Shown here one piece after another: positions 50,253-61,493 of a stretch of DNA of 64,000 bases; position 1 is the stretch's first letter; each line of letters starts with the position of its first letter. Below the pieces are notes generated by a model. The model did not search any database. It worked only from the letters and a program-made list of their open reading frames with translations, and had not been told where the DNA came from. The position numbers and the translations under genes were made by a program. The stretch covers positions 682,001 to 746,000 of the forward strand of contig NZ_CP119787.1 in the NCBI RefSeq assembly GCF_029338255.1, given 5' to 3'. This DNA comes from Haloarcula halobia. GTDB taxonomy: Archaea; Halobacteriota; Halobacteria; Halobacteriales; Haloarculaceae.

Positions 50253-51010
50253 GCCTCGCGAGCACGGACCTCTTCTCGCTCGGACTGGAGGGCCACGACC
50301 GATTGAACAAGGAACTGGGCGGGGGCATCCCGCCGGGCAGCATCATCCTCGTCGAGGGCGACTACGGGGCCGGGAAGTCGGCGCTGAGCCAGCGGTTCAC
50401 CTACGGCCTCTGCGAGGAGGGCCACGAGGTGACCTACCTCTCGACGGAGCTGACCGTCGGGAGTTTCCTAGACCAGATGCACTCGCTGTCCTACGACATG
50501 GTCAACCACATCCTGGACGAGCAGGTCCTCTTCTTGCACGCCGATATCGGCGACTCCAACACCTTCTCGGGGGGCGACCAGGAGGAAGAGCGCAAGGAGT
50601 TGCTGCGCCGGTTGATGGAGGCGGAGGTGATGTGGAACAGCGACGTCGTCGTCATCGACACGTTCGACGCCATCCTCCGGAACGACCCCAAGTTCGAGGC
50701 GCTGGTCCGTCAGAACGACGAGCGACAGGCCGCCCTGGAGATCATCTCCTTTTTCAGGGACGTCATCTCCCAGGGCAAGTGCATCATGCTGACGGTGGAC
50801 CCCTCGACGCTGGACGAGGAGGCCATCGGCCCGTTCCGGGCCATCGCGGACGTCTTCATCGAACTGGAGATGATCGAGGTGGGCAACGACGTCCGCCGTC
50901 AGATCAACGTCCTGCGATTCGCCGGGATGGGCGAACAGGTCGGCGACACCATCGGCTTCTCGGTGCGGTCGGGGACTGGTATCGTCATCGAATCGCGGAG
51001 CGTTGCCTAG
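50249..51010 (+). CDS. arlH: Archaellum ATP-binding protein ArlH
   Basis: A 253-residue RecA/KaiC-like protein. The Walker A loop is GDYGAGKS (37-44) and the Walker B strand is [10 protein letters not shown]. It forms a ring with ArlI at the motor base, and nucleotide occupancy of ArlH is thought to regulate assembly. The ATGA overlap with arlG shows coupling. Confidence 0.94.
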   Translation: MSLASTDLFSLGLEGHDRLNKELGGGIPPGSIILVEGDYGAGKSALSQRFTYGLCEEGHEVTYLSTELTVGSFLDQMHSLSYDMVNHILDEQVLFLHADIGDSNTFSGGDQEEERKELLRRLMEAEVMWNSDVVVIDTFDAILRNDPKFEALVRQNDERQAALEIISFFRDVISQGKCIMLTVDPSTLDEEAIGPFRAIADVFIELEMIEVGNDVRRQINVLRFAGMGEQVGDTIGFSVRSGTGIVIESRSVA

Positions 51011-51024
51011 AGGTGACCTAAGAT

Positions 51025-52698
51025 ATGACAGACCACGGACGTGCGAAACCCTCGGACGAACTGCGACAGATGGCCGCGCGGCGCCCGCACCTGCGGGACC
51101 ACCTCAAGAAGTTCAAGCAGATCACCGGGGAGTTCCCCATGCTCATCGACGAGGCCGACGACGAGTACGAGTCCGACCGGCCCAACGTCCTCTACCCCGT
51201 GGGCGGCCCAATCTTCTGTCACATCTACGGCGACGTCGGCCAGGACATGAAATATTACGCCATCGAACCGGAGCTCGACGAGGAGGAGGGCGCCGTCTTC
51301 GACAAGGTCCGCAATCGGCTCCTCCAGAAGAGCGTCAACAAGCCCGCCCCGGAGAGCGAAGCGGAGTACGACGACCGCATCGAGGAACTCCTGCAGGAGA
51401 CCACGAAGATCCGCGACGAGGACGCCGACAGCGGGGTGCTGACCCGCCTGTCGAATCTGACCAACGTCAGTGCCGTCGAGGTGACCCAGGAGACCTACGA
51501 GAACATCCTCTACCGCCTCAACCGGGACATCGTCGGCCTGGGCCCCCTGGAACCGGTGATGCGGGACCCGGCCAACGAGGACATCCACGTCATCGGCCGC
51601 AGCGAGTGCCACGTCGACCACGGCGTCTACGGGATGCTCGAGACGACCGTCGAGTGGGAGTCCGAGGAGGCCTTCGACCAGTGGCTGCGAAACATGGGCG
51701 AGCGCATCGGCGACCCCGTCTCGGACTCCGATCCCATCGTCGACTCGACGCTGCCCGACGGGTCGCGGCTGAACCTCATCTACTCCGACGACGTGAGCGT
51801 CAAGGGCCCCTCGCTGACCATCCGGCAGGGTGACGAGATCCCCCTCTCGATCTTCCAGATCACGAAGTGGGCGACGCTCTCGCCGGAACTGGCTGCCTAT
51901 CTGTGGCTCTGTCTGGAGAACGAACAGACCGTCTTCGTCGTCGGGGAGACGGCCTCAGGGAAGACGACGACGCTGAACGCCATCACCTCGTTCATCCCCG
52001 ACGACTCGAAGATCTACACCGCGGAGGACACCGCCGAGGTGCTGCCCCCGCACAACACCTGGCAGCAACTGCTCACCCGCGAGGGCGAGGACGAGGGCAC
52101 CAGCATCGACATGTTCGACCTGGTCGCGGCGGCACTGCGCTCCCGACCCGACTACATCATCGTGGGCGAGGTCCGTGGCGAGGAGGGGCGGATGGCCTTC
52201 CAGGCCGCCCAGACCGGCCACCCGGTCATGCTGACCTTCCACGCCAGCGACATCGTCTCGATGATCCAGCGCTTTACCGGCGAACCCATCAACGTCCCCG
52301 AGACGTTCATGGACGTCGCCGACGTGGCGCTGTTCCAGAACCGGGTCAAGCAGGGCGACCAGGTCCTTCGCCGGGTCACCAGCGTCCAGGAGATCGAGGG
52401 CTACTCCAAGGAGATGGACGGGGTCGTCACCCGCCAGGCGTTCAACTGGGACCCCGTCGAGGACGAGATCGTCTTCCAGGGGATGAACAACTCATACGTC
52501 CTCGAGGAGCAGATCGCGACGCTGCTGGGCTACGAGGACACCCGCGACATCTACGACGACCTTCAGTTCCGCGCAAACCTCATCGAACGGGCCATCCAGG
52601 AGGGCATCCTGGGCTATCACGAGGTCAACGACTTCATCTCCGACTTCCAGCGCGACGGCATCGAGGGTATCCCGTTCAACATCTCACGGCCCGAGTGA
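51025..52698 (+). CDS. arlI: Archaellum motor ATPase ArlI
   Basis: A 557-residue secretion-superfamily ATPase that both assembles and rotates the filament. An N-terminal domain (about 1-230) precedes the RecA-like core with Walker [10 protein letters not shown] (about residue 307), the Asp box, Walker [12 protein letters not shown] and the His box around LTFHASD. The rest is normal length for haloarchaeal ArlI. Confidence 0.95.
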   Translation: MTDHGRAKPSDELRQMAARRPHLRDHLKKFKQITGEFPMLIDEADDEYESDRPNVLYPVGGPIFCHIYGDVGQDMKYYAIEPELDEEEGAVFDKVRNRLLQKSVNKPAPESEAEYDDRIEELLQETTKIRDEDADSGVLTRLSNLTNVSAVEVTQETYENILYRLNRDIVGLGPLEPVMRDPANEDIHVIGRSECHVDHGVYGMLETTVEWESEEAFDQWLRNMGERIGDPVSDSDPIVDSTLPDGSRLNLIYSDDVSVKGPSLTIRQGDEIPLSIFQITKWATLSPELAAYLWLCLENEQTVFVVGETASGKTTTLNAITSFIPDDSKIYTAEDTAEVLPPHNTWQQLLTREGEDEGTSIDMFDLVAAALRSRPDYIIVGEVRGEEGRMAFQAAQTGHPVMLTFHASDIVSMIQRFTGEPINVPETFMDVADVALFQNRVKQGDQVLRRVTSVQEIEGYSKEMDGVVTRQAFNWDPVEDEIVFQGMNNSYVLEEQIATLLGYEDTRDIYDDLQFRANLIERAIQEGILGYHEVNDFISDFQRDGIEGIPFNISRPE

Positions 52699-52700
52699 CG

Positions 52701-54449
52701 ATGGCTCAGGGCGAGGCGGAGAACGGACTGGACCTGACGATAAGCGAGACGGTCGAGGGCCTGGCCGAGTCCTACCGGCAGATGACGATTCCGATAGAGC
52801 GGTATCTCCTTTTCATCCTCGGGCCCTCGGTCGCCTTCTTCCTTCTCTCTACGGTCGCCGCGTTCGCGCTCGACCTCCCGCTTACCATCAAGGCGCCCAT
52901 CCCGCTGCTGGGCTTTCTCGCGATGGTCTCGGCGATCTTCTATCCGAAGATCCTGCTCTCCCAGCGCAAGCGCGAGCTCAACAACCGCTTTCACCTGCTC
53001 ATCACCCACATGACGGTGCTGGCGACGACGAAGATCGACCGCATGGAGGTGTTCCGTACCCTCGCCCAGGAAGACGAGTACGGCGAACTCGCCCTCGAGA
53101 TGCACCGCATCGTCCAGCTGGTCGACACCTGGAACCAGAGCCTCGACGACGCCTGCCGTCGCCGGGCCAAGGAGGTGCCCAGCGACGCCTTCTCCGATTT
53201 CCTGGACCGCCTGGCCTACACGCTCGGGGCCGGCCAGTCCCTGGAGGACTACCTCCTCTCGGAGCAGGACCAGATCATCCAGCACTACTCGACGGTCTAC
53301 GAGAGCTCGCTCGACAGCCTCGAGGTGATGAAAGACCTCTACCTGTCGATGATCCTGTCGATGACGTTCGCCCTGGTGTTCGCGGTGGTCCTGCCGGTGC
53401 TGACCGGGACGAACCCGACGATGACGGTCAGCGCCGTCATCGTGATGTTCATCTTCGTCCAGTCGGGTTTCTTCCTCGCCATCCGCTCGATGGCGCCGTA
53501 CGACCCGGTGTGGTACCACCCCGAGGAGTACCCCTCGCCCGTCGAGGAGCGCCTCGACCGGTCGATGTACGTCGGCGTCGGCCTGTCGGTGCTGCTAGTC
53601 CTCTTCGTCGTCGGGAGCCTGCTGGGCGTGACGCCGGTCACGCTCAACGACGTCCTGTTCATGGTCGAGTCGGTCCCGCTGCCCCTCTACGCTGTCGTCC
53701 CCATCACGCCCATGCTGTACCCGGGCATCGTCTTCCGCCAGGAGGAACAGCGCATCAAGGGCCGGGACAACGAGTTCCCGAGCTTCATCCGCGCGCTCGG
53801 GGCCACCGAGGGAGCCAAGCAGTCGACGACCGGGATGGTCCTGCGGACGCTCCGGAAGAAGGACTTCGGCCCGCTGACCGAGAACATCAACAACCTCTAC
53901 AAGCGCCTGAACATGCGCATCGAACCGTCGGCGGCCTGGCGGTACTTCACGGCCGACTGCCGCTCGTATCTCATCCAGACGTTCTCGGAGATGTACCTCA
54001 TCGGCAGGGAGATGGGCGGCTCGCCAAAGCAGCTGGGCGAGCTCATCGCCGCGAACATGAACGAGGTGATGCAGTTGCGCCAGCAGCGCAAGCAGGCGAC
54101 GACGACCCTCGTCGGCCTCCTCTATGGCATCACCGCGGCATCGACGTTCGCCTTCTTCATCGGCCTGCAGGTCGTCAACATCCTGGCCCAGATGTCGCTT
54201 GACCTGAACGCCGGGAGTCGCCTCGACGTCGACTCGCTCATCAACACCGGCGTCTACAACATCCCGCTCATCGAGTTCCTGCTCATCATCATCATCATGT
54301 TCTCGGCGATGCTGTCCGCCCTGATGGTCCGGACCGTCGACGGCGGGCACAAGGCCAACACCTACATGCACTTCGTCATCCTCTCGTGGATCGGCGCACT
54401 CACCGGGACCTTCACGAAGTGGCTGGTGACGCAGTTCCTGCAGATCTGA
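52701..54449 (+). CDS. arlJ: Archaellum membrane platform ArlJ
   Basis: A 582-residue polytopic protein of the TadC/GspF-like type. It has about nine membrane segments in clusters (LLFILGPSVAFFLLSTVAAFAL; ILSMTFALVFAVVLPVLTG; SVLLVLFVVGSLLGV; the final LIEFLLIIIIMFSAMLSAL) and two cytosolic domains with basic helices that touch ArlI. The start is ATG 52701, just after the arlI stop. It ends the operon. Confidence 0.94.
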   Translation: MAQGEAENGLDLTISETVEGLAESYRQMTIPIERYLLFILGPSVAFFLLSTVAAFALDLPLTIKAPIPLLGFLAMVSAIFYPKILLSQRKRELNNRFHLLITHMTVLATTKIDRMEVFRTLAQEDEYGELALEMHRIVQLVDTWNQSLDDACRRRAKEVPSDAFSDFLDRLAYTLGAGQSLEDYLLSEQDQIIQHYSTVYESSLDSLEVMKDLYLSMILSMTFALVFAVVLPVLTGTNPTMTVSAVIVMFIFVQSGFFLAIRSMAPYDPVWYHPEEYPSPVEERLDRSMYVGVGLSVLLVLFVVGSLLGVTPVTLNDVLFMVESVPLPLYAVVPITPMLYPGIVFRQEEQRIKGRDNEFPSFIRALGATEGAKQSTTGMVLRTLRKKDFGPLTENINNLYKRLNMRIEPSAAWRYFTADCRSYLIQTFSEMYLIGREMGGSPKQLGELIAANMNEVMQLRQQRKQATTTLVGLLYGITAASTFAFFIGLQVVNILAQMSLDLNAGSRLDVDSLINTGVYNIPLIEFLLIIIIMFSAMLSALMVRTVDGGHKANTYMHFVILSWIGALTGTFTKWLVTQFLQI

Positions 54450-54563
54450 CCGGCGAACGGTGGGAATCGGGGACGGCACCGGCGTCGTCGCCCTGACGGC
54501 CGACACTGTCGACCCGCGTTAATGCCTGTTTTACTAACACGTCTGTGGGCCGACGTGTGAGCT

Positions 54564-54797
54564 ATGGCCGCGGACTCATCCGACTGGGACGATCGGTCGA
54601 CCGGTGCGCACGAGGCCCACCTGGCAGAGGCCTACGAACATCTCTCGATCGTACTTGAGGGACTCGACCTGGAACGCGACCGGGAGTTCGCCGACCAGGT
54701 CATCGGGGCGCTCATGGAGACGGAACGGGCCTACACCGCAGCCGTCAAGGCCAGCGACCGGTCCGACCGCACCGTCGCCTCCCTGTCCGAGGACTGA
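54564..54797 (+). CDS. Small acidic protein, unknown
   Basis: A 77-residue protein, mostly helical (HEAHLAEAYEHLSIVLEGLDLERDREFADQVIGALMETERAYTAAVKASDR). It resembles a helical hairpin. It has its own promoter region (TTTTACTAACACG at about 54530) and lies 114 bp after arlJ. No family is recognised, and it is not known to belong to the archaellum. Confidence 0.55.
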   Translation: MAADSSDWDDRSTGAHEAHLAEAYEHLSIVLEGLDLERDREFADQVIGALMETERAYTAAVKASDRSDRTVASLSED

Positions 54798-54861
54798 CCG
54801 GGCCGGCCGAAGCCGACCGGTCGGCTACCGGGTCCTCGGTCGAACGCTGCGTGCTCCCGAC

Positions 54862-55944
54862 TCACTCCCAGACGAACGTGCCGTCCACCTGGACGATCTC
54901 GCCGTCGACCTCGAGTCGCGACCCCTCGCCCATCGTCGTGATGAGGTCCTCGTGGACGGCGCTCTCGATCCCCGTCTCGCCGTCGGGGAGGCAGGCGTCG
55001 TAGGACCGGCCGAGCGCGAGGTGGACGGTGCCGCCCATCTTCTCGTCGAAGAGGATGTTGTCGGTGACGCGGTCGACGCCGCGGTTCATCCCGATACCGA
55101 GTTCGCCAAACTGTCGGGATCCGCCGTCCGTCTCGACGACCTCGGTGACGACGTCCAGTCCCTGCTCGGCGTCCCAGTCGACGACGACGCCGTCCTTCAG
55201 CGTCAGCGAGACGCCGCTGACGCGCTGGCCCTGGATGGTCATCGGCACGTCGAAGGTGACGACGCCGGCGGCGTCGGCCGGCGCGGTGAACACCTCGCCC
55301 GAGGGGAGGTTGTGCGAGTCGTAGGCCACGCTCGCCGCGGAGTTGACGGCGATTCGGTCGGCAATGTCCAGCGTGAGGTCCGTCCCCTCGCCGACGATGC
55401 GGACCGTCTCGCCCGCGTCGAGGATGTCCTTCAACCGGGCCTGTTCCTCGGCGAGTGCCGCCCAGTCCCGGAGCGTCGCGTCGTAGACGAAGTCCCGGTA
55501 GGCCTCGTAGGCCATCCCGGCCTGCTGGGCCATCGCCCGCGTCGGGTGCTGCGTCGAGACCCAGTCCGTCTCGAGTCGTGCCTCGCGGATCTCCGCTCGC
55601 GCCGTGGCGTACGCCTGTCGCGTCTCGCTCGGCACGTCGGCGCTCCCGGCGACGTTGTTCGACCCCGAGAGGACGAGGACGCTGTCGGCCTGTTCGTACA
55701 GTGCGAGTTCGTACGCGGGGTCGGCCTCGAACTCCCCGTCGAACGCTCGCAGGTACGCCCGGGTCACCTCGTCGGAACTGTACGTCGCCACGAGGTTCGC
55801 TCCGCTCCGGCCGAGTTGCTCGGCGACGGCCACCGCGAGGTCGTGTGCCCCCTCGTCGACCTGCACGACGACGTCGTCCCCGGCCTCGATGCGTGCGCTC
55901 CACTCGACCAGGGTCCGCGCGTGTTCGCGGATGCGGTCGTCCAT
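54862..55944 (-). CDS. Aminopeptidase, M29 (thermophilic metalloprotease) family
   Basis: A 360-residue metallo-aminopeptidase. It has the conserved M29 features HNLPSGEVFTAPADAAGVVTFD with the first metal ligand, the glutamate-containing ELGIGMNRGV, and DEKMGGTVHLALGRSYD with the His and Asp ligands. It should remove N-terminal residues from peptides in the cytoplasm. GTTTTG on the minus strand lies 24 nt before ATG 55944. The start is diverged from gnd. Confidence 0.88.
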   Translation of the reverse strand: MDDRIREHARTLVEWSARIEAGDDVVVQVDEGAHDLAVAVAEQLGRSGANLVATYSSDEVTRAYLRAFDGEFEADPAYELALYEQADSVLVLSGSNNVAGSADVPSETRQAYATARAEIREARLETDWVSTQHPTRAMAQQAGMAYEAYRDFVYDATLRDWAALAEEQARLKDILDAGETVRIVGEGTDLTLDIADRIAVNSAASVAYDSHNLPSGEVFTAPADAAGVVTFDVPMTIQGQRVSGVSLTLKDGVVVDWDAEQGLDVVTEVVETDGGSRQFGELGIGMNRGVDRVTDNILFDEKMGGTVHLALGRSYDACLPDGETGIESAVHEDLITTMGEGSRLEVDGEIVQVDGTFVWE

Positions 55945-56031
55945 GCCCGCTGATCGGATGGCGCGGGCAAAACACCACGGGTCGCTCGCGAGAACCGCAA
56001 CCCCTACCTGCCCGGTCGCTGACCTGCGAGT

Positions 56032-56928
56032 ATGGAACTTGGCGTCATCGGACTGGGACGCATGGGCCGCATCGTCGTCGACCGGGTGCTCGAGGCGGGC
56101 CACGACGTGGTCGTCTTCGACATCGACGAGGAAGCCGTCGCGGCGGCCGCCGACGCCGGTGCGACCCCCGCGGACTCTATCCCCGACGTGGCCGACGAGC
56201 TGGGCGACGAGAAGCGCATCTGGCTGATGGTCCCCGCGGGCGACCCGGTCGACGCGGCGCTGGACGAACTCGAGGGGCTCGTGGACGGCGACGACGTCGT
56301 CGTCGACGGCGGGAACTCCCACTTCGAGGACTCGGTCCGACGGGCCGAGTCGACCGACGCGGCCTACCTGGACTGTGGGACCTCCGGCGGTCCCGCCGGC
56401 GCGGACCTGGGCTTCTCGCTGATGGTCGGCGGGCCGCAGTGGGCCTACGACGAACTCACGCCTGTGTTCGACGCCGTCGCGACCGGGCCGGCGGGCCACG
56501 ACCGCATGGGTCCCGCCGGGTCGGGCCACTACGTGAAGATGGTCCACAACGGCGTCGAGTACGCGCTGATGCAGGCCTACGGCGAGGGGTTCGAACTGCT
56601 CGCGAACGGCCGCTACGACCTCGATCTGGCGGCCGTCTCGCGCACCTTGAACAACGGCGCGGTCATCCGGTCGTGGCTGCTGGAACTCTGCGAGGAGGCG
56701 TTCCGCGAGGAGGGCACCGACCTGGGCGACGTCGCCGACCGCGTCGAGGGCGGGTCGACGGGCACCTGGACCGTCCAGGAGGCCCTCGAACAGGAGGTAC
56801 CGATGCCGCTCATCTACCAGGCGCTGGCCGAACGGTTCGGGTCCCGCGCCGACGACGGCCGATTCTCGCGCCGGCTGGCCAACCGACTGCGCTACGGATT
56901 CGGTCGCCACGAGGTCCCGCGGCAGTAG
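56032..56928 (+). CDS. gnd: 6-phosphogluconate dehydrogenase (decarboxylating), short form
   Basis: A 298-residue dehydrogenase of the oxidative pentose-phosphate pathway that yields ribulose 5-phosphate and NAD(P)H. The Rossmann motif GLGRMGRIVVDRVLEAGHDVVVFD has an Asp at the end of strand 2, favouring NAD+. VVVDGGNSHFEDS, GTSGGPAGADLGFSLMVGG and HYVKMVHNGVEYALMQAYGEGF are the catalytic and substrate sites. It is about 170 residues shorter than bacterial Gnd, the form known in haloarchaea and some bacteria (GndA-like). Confidence 0.9.
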   Translation: MELGVIGLGRMGRIVVDRVLEAGHDVVVFDIDEEAVAAAADAGATPADSIPDVADELGDEKRIWLMVPAGDPVDAALDELEGLVDGDDVVVDGGNSHFEDSVRRAESTDAAYLDCGTSGGPAGADLGFSLMVGGPQWAYDELTPVFDAVATGPAGHDRMGPAGSGHYVKMVHNGVEYALMQAYGEGFELLANGRYDLDLAAVSRTLNNGAVIRSWLLELCEEAFREEGTDLGDVADRVEGGSTGTWTVQEALEQEVPMPLIYQALAERFGSRADDGRFSRRLANRLRYGFGRHEVPRQ

Positions 56929-57020
56929 CGAGAGCCCGAGCGAAGCGAGGGGTCTCGACACACGAGCGGTGAACAGCGGGAACCGCGAGTAGCGAGAGCG
57001 CGAGCGCAGCGGCGGGTCTC
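56929..57020. repeat. Short direct repeats with REP-like palindromes after gnd
   Basis: Two imperfect copies of AGTAGCGAGAGC-CGAGCG-AGCG-GGGTCTCGAC lie at about 56926 and 56988. Each contains an interrupted palindrome of the GAGCGAAGCGAG type. The same core recurs at 57872 and, inverted, at about 57954 and 58051. No coding sequence is present. Confidence 0.6.
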
Positions 57021-57094
57021 GACCCGGCAAACCACCAGCCTGCGGCCGCGAGGAATCCAAAGGTTAGTTAACCCAGTACTCCATAGCCGCGCAT

Positions 57095-57679
57095 ATGGTT
57101 GAACTGGTAGGCATCGCCGCCGGGGCCACGCTCACCCTCATCGTAGTGGCGCTCCACTACGCGAAGGGGACCGGGTGGGAGGCACCGGAGGACATCTCCC
57201 AGCAGGTGCTCGAACAGCGGGCCGCGACGGTACCCGAGACGGACTTCCCCGAACCCTACAATCGCTCTATCGGCGGCGGCGCGCCTGCCGGTGCGATTCC
57301 GGCCGGCGAGGCCGAGGGCGAACTCGAGGAGGGCGAGGCGGCCGAGGAGGAGGCCGGCTTCGATCCCGACTCCATCGCCGACGACGAGGTCGAGTACTAC
57401 GAGATCGAGTTCGCGAAGGAGGGCGAGACCATCGAAGTCGCGAACAACGAGACGGTTCTGGACGCCGGCGAGGACGAGGGCTGGGACCTCCCCTACGCCT
57501 GCCGCCAGGGCCAGTGTATCTCCTGTGCCGGCCACATTGAGGACGGTCCGGCCGAGGACTACATCCGCCACAGCCAGAACGAGTCGCTGTTCGAAGACGA
57601 CATGGAGGACGGCTACTGCCTGACCTGCGTCGCCTACCCCGTCGCGGACTTCACCATCGAGACCGGCGAGTCCCCCTGA
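57095..57679 (+). CDS. Membrane-anchored [2Fe-2S] ferredoxin
   Basis: A 194-residue ferredoxin with plant-type cluster ligands: YACRQGQCISCAGH (C-x4-C-x2-C) and GYCLTCVAYP (fourth C). In front of the domain there is an N-terminal membrane helix (LVGIAAGATLTLIVVALHYA) and an acidic linker of about 70 residues (GEAEGELEEGEAAEEEAGFD). This differs from the classic soluble haloarchaeal ferredoxin. It probably passes electrons to a membrane enzyme; the partner is unknown. Confidence 0.88.
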   Translation: MVELVGIAAGATLTLIVVALHYAKGTGWEAPEDISQQVLEQRAATVPETDFPEPYNRSIGGGAPAGAIPAGEAEGELEEGEAAEEEAGFDPDSIADDEVEYYEIEFAKEGETIEVANNETVLDAGEDEGWDLPYACRQGQCISCAGHIEDGPAEDYIRHSQNESLFEDDMEDGYCLTCVAYPVADFTIETGESP

Positions 57680-57728
57680 CTCCCGGGTTCACAACCGTTA
57701 AGAGGCCGACTCGAATATTCTCCCCCGT

Positions 57729-57801
57729 GGGCGGCTAGTTCAGCGGACAGAACGCCTGGTTCCGGACCAGATGGTCGGGGGTTCAAATCCCTCGCCGCCC
57801 G
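57729..57801 (+). tRNA. tRNA-Arg (anticodon CCG)
   Basis: The 73 nt fold as a complete cloverleaf: acceptor GGGCGGC/GCCGCCC, D arm GTTC/GAAC, anticodon stem CCTGG/CCAGA (C-A at the outermost pair), loop TTCCGGA with anticodon CCG, variable TGGTC, and T stem GGGGG/CCCTC with loop TTCAAAT. The discriminator is G, and CCA is not encoded. It reads the CGG codon. The T loop has TTCAAAT where most haloarchaeal tRNAs have TTCGAAT. Its 3' end is repeated twice downstream. Confidence 0.93.
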
Positions 57802-57906
57802 TGAGTTCTGCGCGAACGGCTGTGAGCGCGAACGAACAGACACGAGAGAGATTTGAACCCGGGGAGTCGCAGCGCCCGAGCGAAGCGAGGGCGATCGTCT
57901 CCACTC

Positions 57907-57947
57907 GGTTCGAATCCCTCGCCGCCCGTCCACTTTTTACGTCGTCG
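57907..57947 (+). repeat. Copy 2 of the tRNA-Arg 3' end (att-like)
   Basis: The 41 bases begin with GGTTCGAATCCC, match the T-arm-to-acceptor end of the tRNA for ~22 bases (one change, A to G, in the T loop), and then share 18 more bases with copy 3 at 58069. This is the pattern left by an integrase that uses the tRNA end as attachment site. Confidence 0.85.
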
Positions 57948-58068
57948 AGGTTCCTCGCTCGCGACGCTCGCTGCGGGACCCACTCCTCGTAAAAACGTGG
58001 GGAAAAACTGCTCCGACTCACTTCGTTCGTCGGAGTGAAACGGCTCGCTTCGCTCGCCGCATGCTCGT

Positions 58069-58109
58069 GGTTCGAATCCCTCGCCGCCCGTCCACTTTTT
58101 ACGTCGTCG
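58069..58109 (+). repeat. Copy 3 of the tRNA-Arg 3' end (att-like)
   Basis: Identical to copy 2 over 41 bases, ending in ACGTCGTCG. The 121-bp segment between copies 2 and 3 has hairpins (CTCCGAC 58011-58017 with GTCGGAG 58029-58035) but no gene. The whole block 57802-58109 looks like a stack of integration scars. Confidence 0.85.
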
Positions 58110-58622
58110 GGGGTGTCGCCGCGGGACGGGCGGCAGTATCGACCCGGATACCGGCCAGGTCCAGGAAAACATCAACTTCGTTAGAGTGGTTGCCTATCCA
58201 GTGGCCGGGACGTACGTATGGTCGGCACGAGCGAGCTGCCACGCGTGGCGGCTCGGGGGGTTCGACGCCTCACGGTCGGGGTGGTACCAGTCACGGCCAG
58301 GGGGTCTCGCGTGAGTGTGGCTGTGATTGCTGTGAGAGCGGCACGTCGCGTCGCCCCCGAACACCGGTTCGGTGGTGGTACGTGGGGCTGTGCCCGCTCG
58401 CGAGCCTGCGACCGCGGCAGCGAGACGACGACGTCCAGGCCGTCCGCTCCGACGGGGGGACGGTGACCGACCCGTCGGGTCCCGACGCGGTGCCCGCGGA
58501 CCCGTCTGTGCCCGACGACAGTACGGACGAGGCGACTGCGCGACGCCACGTCGGGGTCGGTCTGACGGGCGGGCTCACCCCGTGTTCTCCCCGAGGACCC
58601 CGCTGAGCGGGGACATCGACGA
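58110..58622. other. 513-bp tract without a convincing gene
   Basis: Several overlapping open frames exist on both strands. The best candidate runs rightward to the TGA at 58606 and ends RRHVGVGLTGGLTPC, with an earlier CGCDCCESG stretch and an acidic proline-rich middle. It lacks a clear start, promoter or known family. Base composition stays high in GC. It may be a degraded gene or element remnant beside the tRNA scars. Confidence 0.4.
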
Positions 58623-58994
58623 TCAGGCCTGGATCTCGACCTCGCGACCGCGGGCGGTCGCGTCCTGCATCACCGGCAGGCGAATCTCGAGGATCCCGTT
58701 GTTGTACTGTGCGGTGCTGTCCTCGTCGTCGACGTGCTTGGGGAAGCGGAACCGCCGGTGGTAGGTCCTGCGCTCACCGCGGCGCTCGTCCTCGTGTTCG
58801 GCGGCGATGTTGAGCACGCCGTCGTCCCACGACACCGATATCTCCTCGGGGTCGAAGCCCGGCATCTCGACGCTCAGGACGAACTCCTCGTCTTCCTCGT
58901 ACAGCTCGTAGTCGTTCCGTCCGGTCTCGAACAGTCGACTCGGGAAGTCTGTGCCCTGCAGCCAGGAACTCGCGGTACCAGTTGGCAGAGCCAT
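58623..58994 (-). CDS. Small heat-shock protein Hsp20 / alpha-crystallin family
   Basis: A 123-residue chaperone. The alpha-crystallin domain spans YELYEEDEEFVLSVEMPGFDPEEISVSWDDGVLNIAAEHEDERRGERRTYHRRFRFPKHVDDEDSTAQYNNGILEIRLPV, with the conserved G-I-L-E-I motif as GILEIRLP. It should hold unfolding proteins. ACTATTTATTCC on the minus strand at ~59046-59035 is a good TATA box with a short leader. Confidence 0.9.
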   Translation of the reverse strand: MALPTGTASSWLQGTDFPSRLFETGRNDYELYEEDEEFVLSVEMPGFDPEEISVSWDDGVLNIAAEHEDERRGERRTYHRRFRFPKHVDDEDSTAQYNNGILEIRLPVMQDATARGREVEIQA

Positions 58995-61409
<2,415 letters not shown>

Positions 61410-61493
61410 GTACCCACGGCGCGGTGCCCGCTGACGTCCGGCGACGGGCCGGGCAGGCGTCACCGTATCCGCTCGTTGTTCGCTACCGCTGGA

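Noticed and set aside
57907-58109. Two further tRNA genes
   Set aside because: Only the last ~22 bases of the tRNA are repeated; there is no D arm or anticodon arm before either copy.
58181-58578. Small leftward genes between the tRNA scars and hsp20
   Set aside because: Frames of 95 and 122 codons overlap each other and the rightward frame. None has a promoter, start context or acidic composition typical of this genome.
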